Part shown: piece by piece, positions 5,191-5,255 of the stretch | Layout: each line of letters opens with the position of its first letter | Position numbering within the stretch: the stretch's first letter is position 1 | Assembly (NCBI GenBank): GCA_937983075.1 | Contig: CALKAQ010000163.1 | Span: 1 to 5,255 of the forward strand | Length of the DNA stretch: 5,255 nucleotides | Direction of reading: 5' to 3' | Source: an uncultured bacterium | GTDB taxonomy: Bacteria > Bacillota > Limnochordia > DTU080 > JAAYLA01 | Program-made: the position numbers and the translations under genes | Notes under the pieces: model-generated | The model's database searches: none | Seen by the model: the letters and a program-made list of their open reading frames with translations, nothing else | Told to the model about the DNA's origin: nothing

Positions 5191-5255
5191 TGTACATTGT
5201 CTGCGAAGACATGAACTTTGCGTGGAAAGAACATCAGGTAGTGCTGTTCGAGGAG
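5187..5255 (+). CDS. 5' end of an unidentified small phage gene (cut by window edge)
   Basis: The first 23 codons read MMYIVCEDMNFAWKEHQVVL followed by FEE, open to the right edge. ATG at 5187 overlaps the helicase stop (ATGA), and GAGGAGG at 5172-5178 lies 8 nt upstream, so the start is well supported. An aromatic-containing FAWKEHQV segment looks like the opening helix of small phage proteins in which a FxWxxxxV motif begins the fold, but I cannot name the family. It belongs to the same operon by position. Only the N-terminus is visible, so length and function are unknown. Confidence 0.7.
   Translation, partial: MMYIVCEDMNFAWKEHQVVLFEE

Overview
This window looks like the early recombination and replication module of a temperate phage or prophage of a Gram-positive (Bacillota) host. 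Three things suggest this. Strong AAGGAGG-type ribosome binding sites sit at most gene starts, and TTG and GTG start codons are used freely. All confident genes lie tightly packed on the + strand. The gene order (YqaJ exonuclease, RecT, DnaD-like initiator, G39P-like loader, DnaB helicase) mixes the layouts of the Bacillus subtilis skin/PBSX-type and SPP1-type replication regions. The moderate to high GC content would suit a Paenibacillus-, Brevibacillus- or Alicyclobacillus-like host, but the sequence alone cannot fix the host.

Layout. Positions 1-81 may hold the tail of an unidentified reading frame. Positions 60-246 carry a striking RNA-like element. It has a perfect 7-bp acceptor stem, a tRNA-Leu-type D arm and a T arm, but the anticodon and variable region is replaced by roughly 100 extra nucleotides. 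These contain a Shine-Dalgarno-preceded 17-codon frame and a 7-bp long-range helix. Positions 247-389 are intergenic: an orphan Shine-Dalgarno, a perfect hairpin that reads as a minus-strand terminator, and the ribosome binding site of the first confident gene. Positions 390-2592 are the recombination part: a small Cys-rich protein, a YqaJ-type exonuclease, RecT and a 50-residue DUF6906-like protein. Positions 2630-5190 are the replication part: a DnaD-domain initiator with an iteron array inside its gene (likely the phage origin), a G39P-like helicase loader/inhibitor and a DnaB-family helicase. A further gene starts at 5187 and runs off the right edge.

How it works together (inferred from families). 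The exonuclease would resect double-stranded ends and RecT would anneal or pair the resulting single strands. The DnaD-like protein would bind the iterons inside its own gene and melt the flanking AT-rich DNA. The loader would deliver the hexameric helicase there. Four gene junctions are overlapping or within 3 nt, which points to one translationally coupled operon. The two most interesting items are the tRNA-Leu-like RNA with its insertion and the five-copy, 11-bp-period iteron array in the initiator gene.
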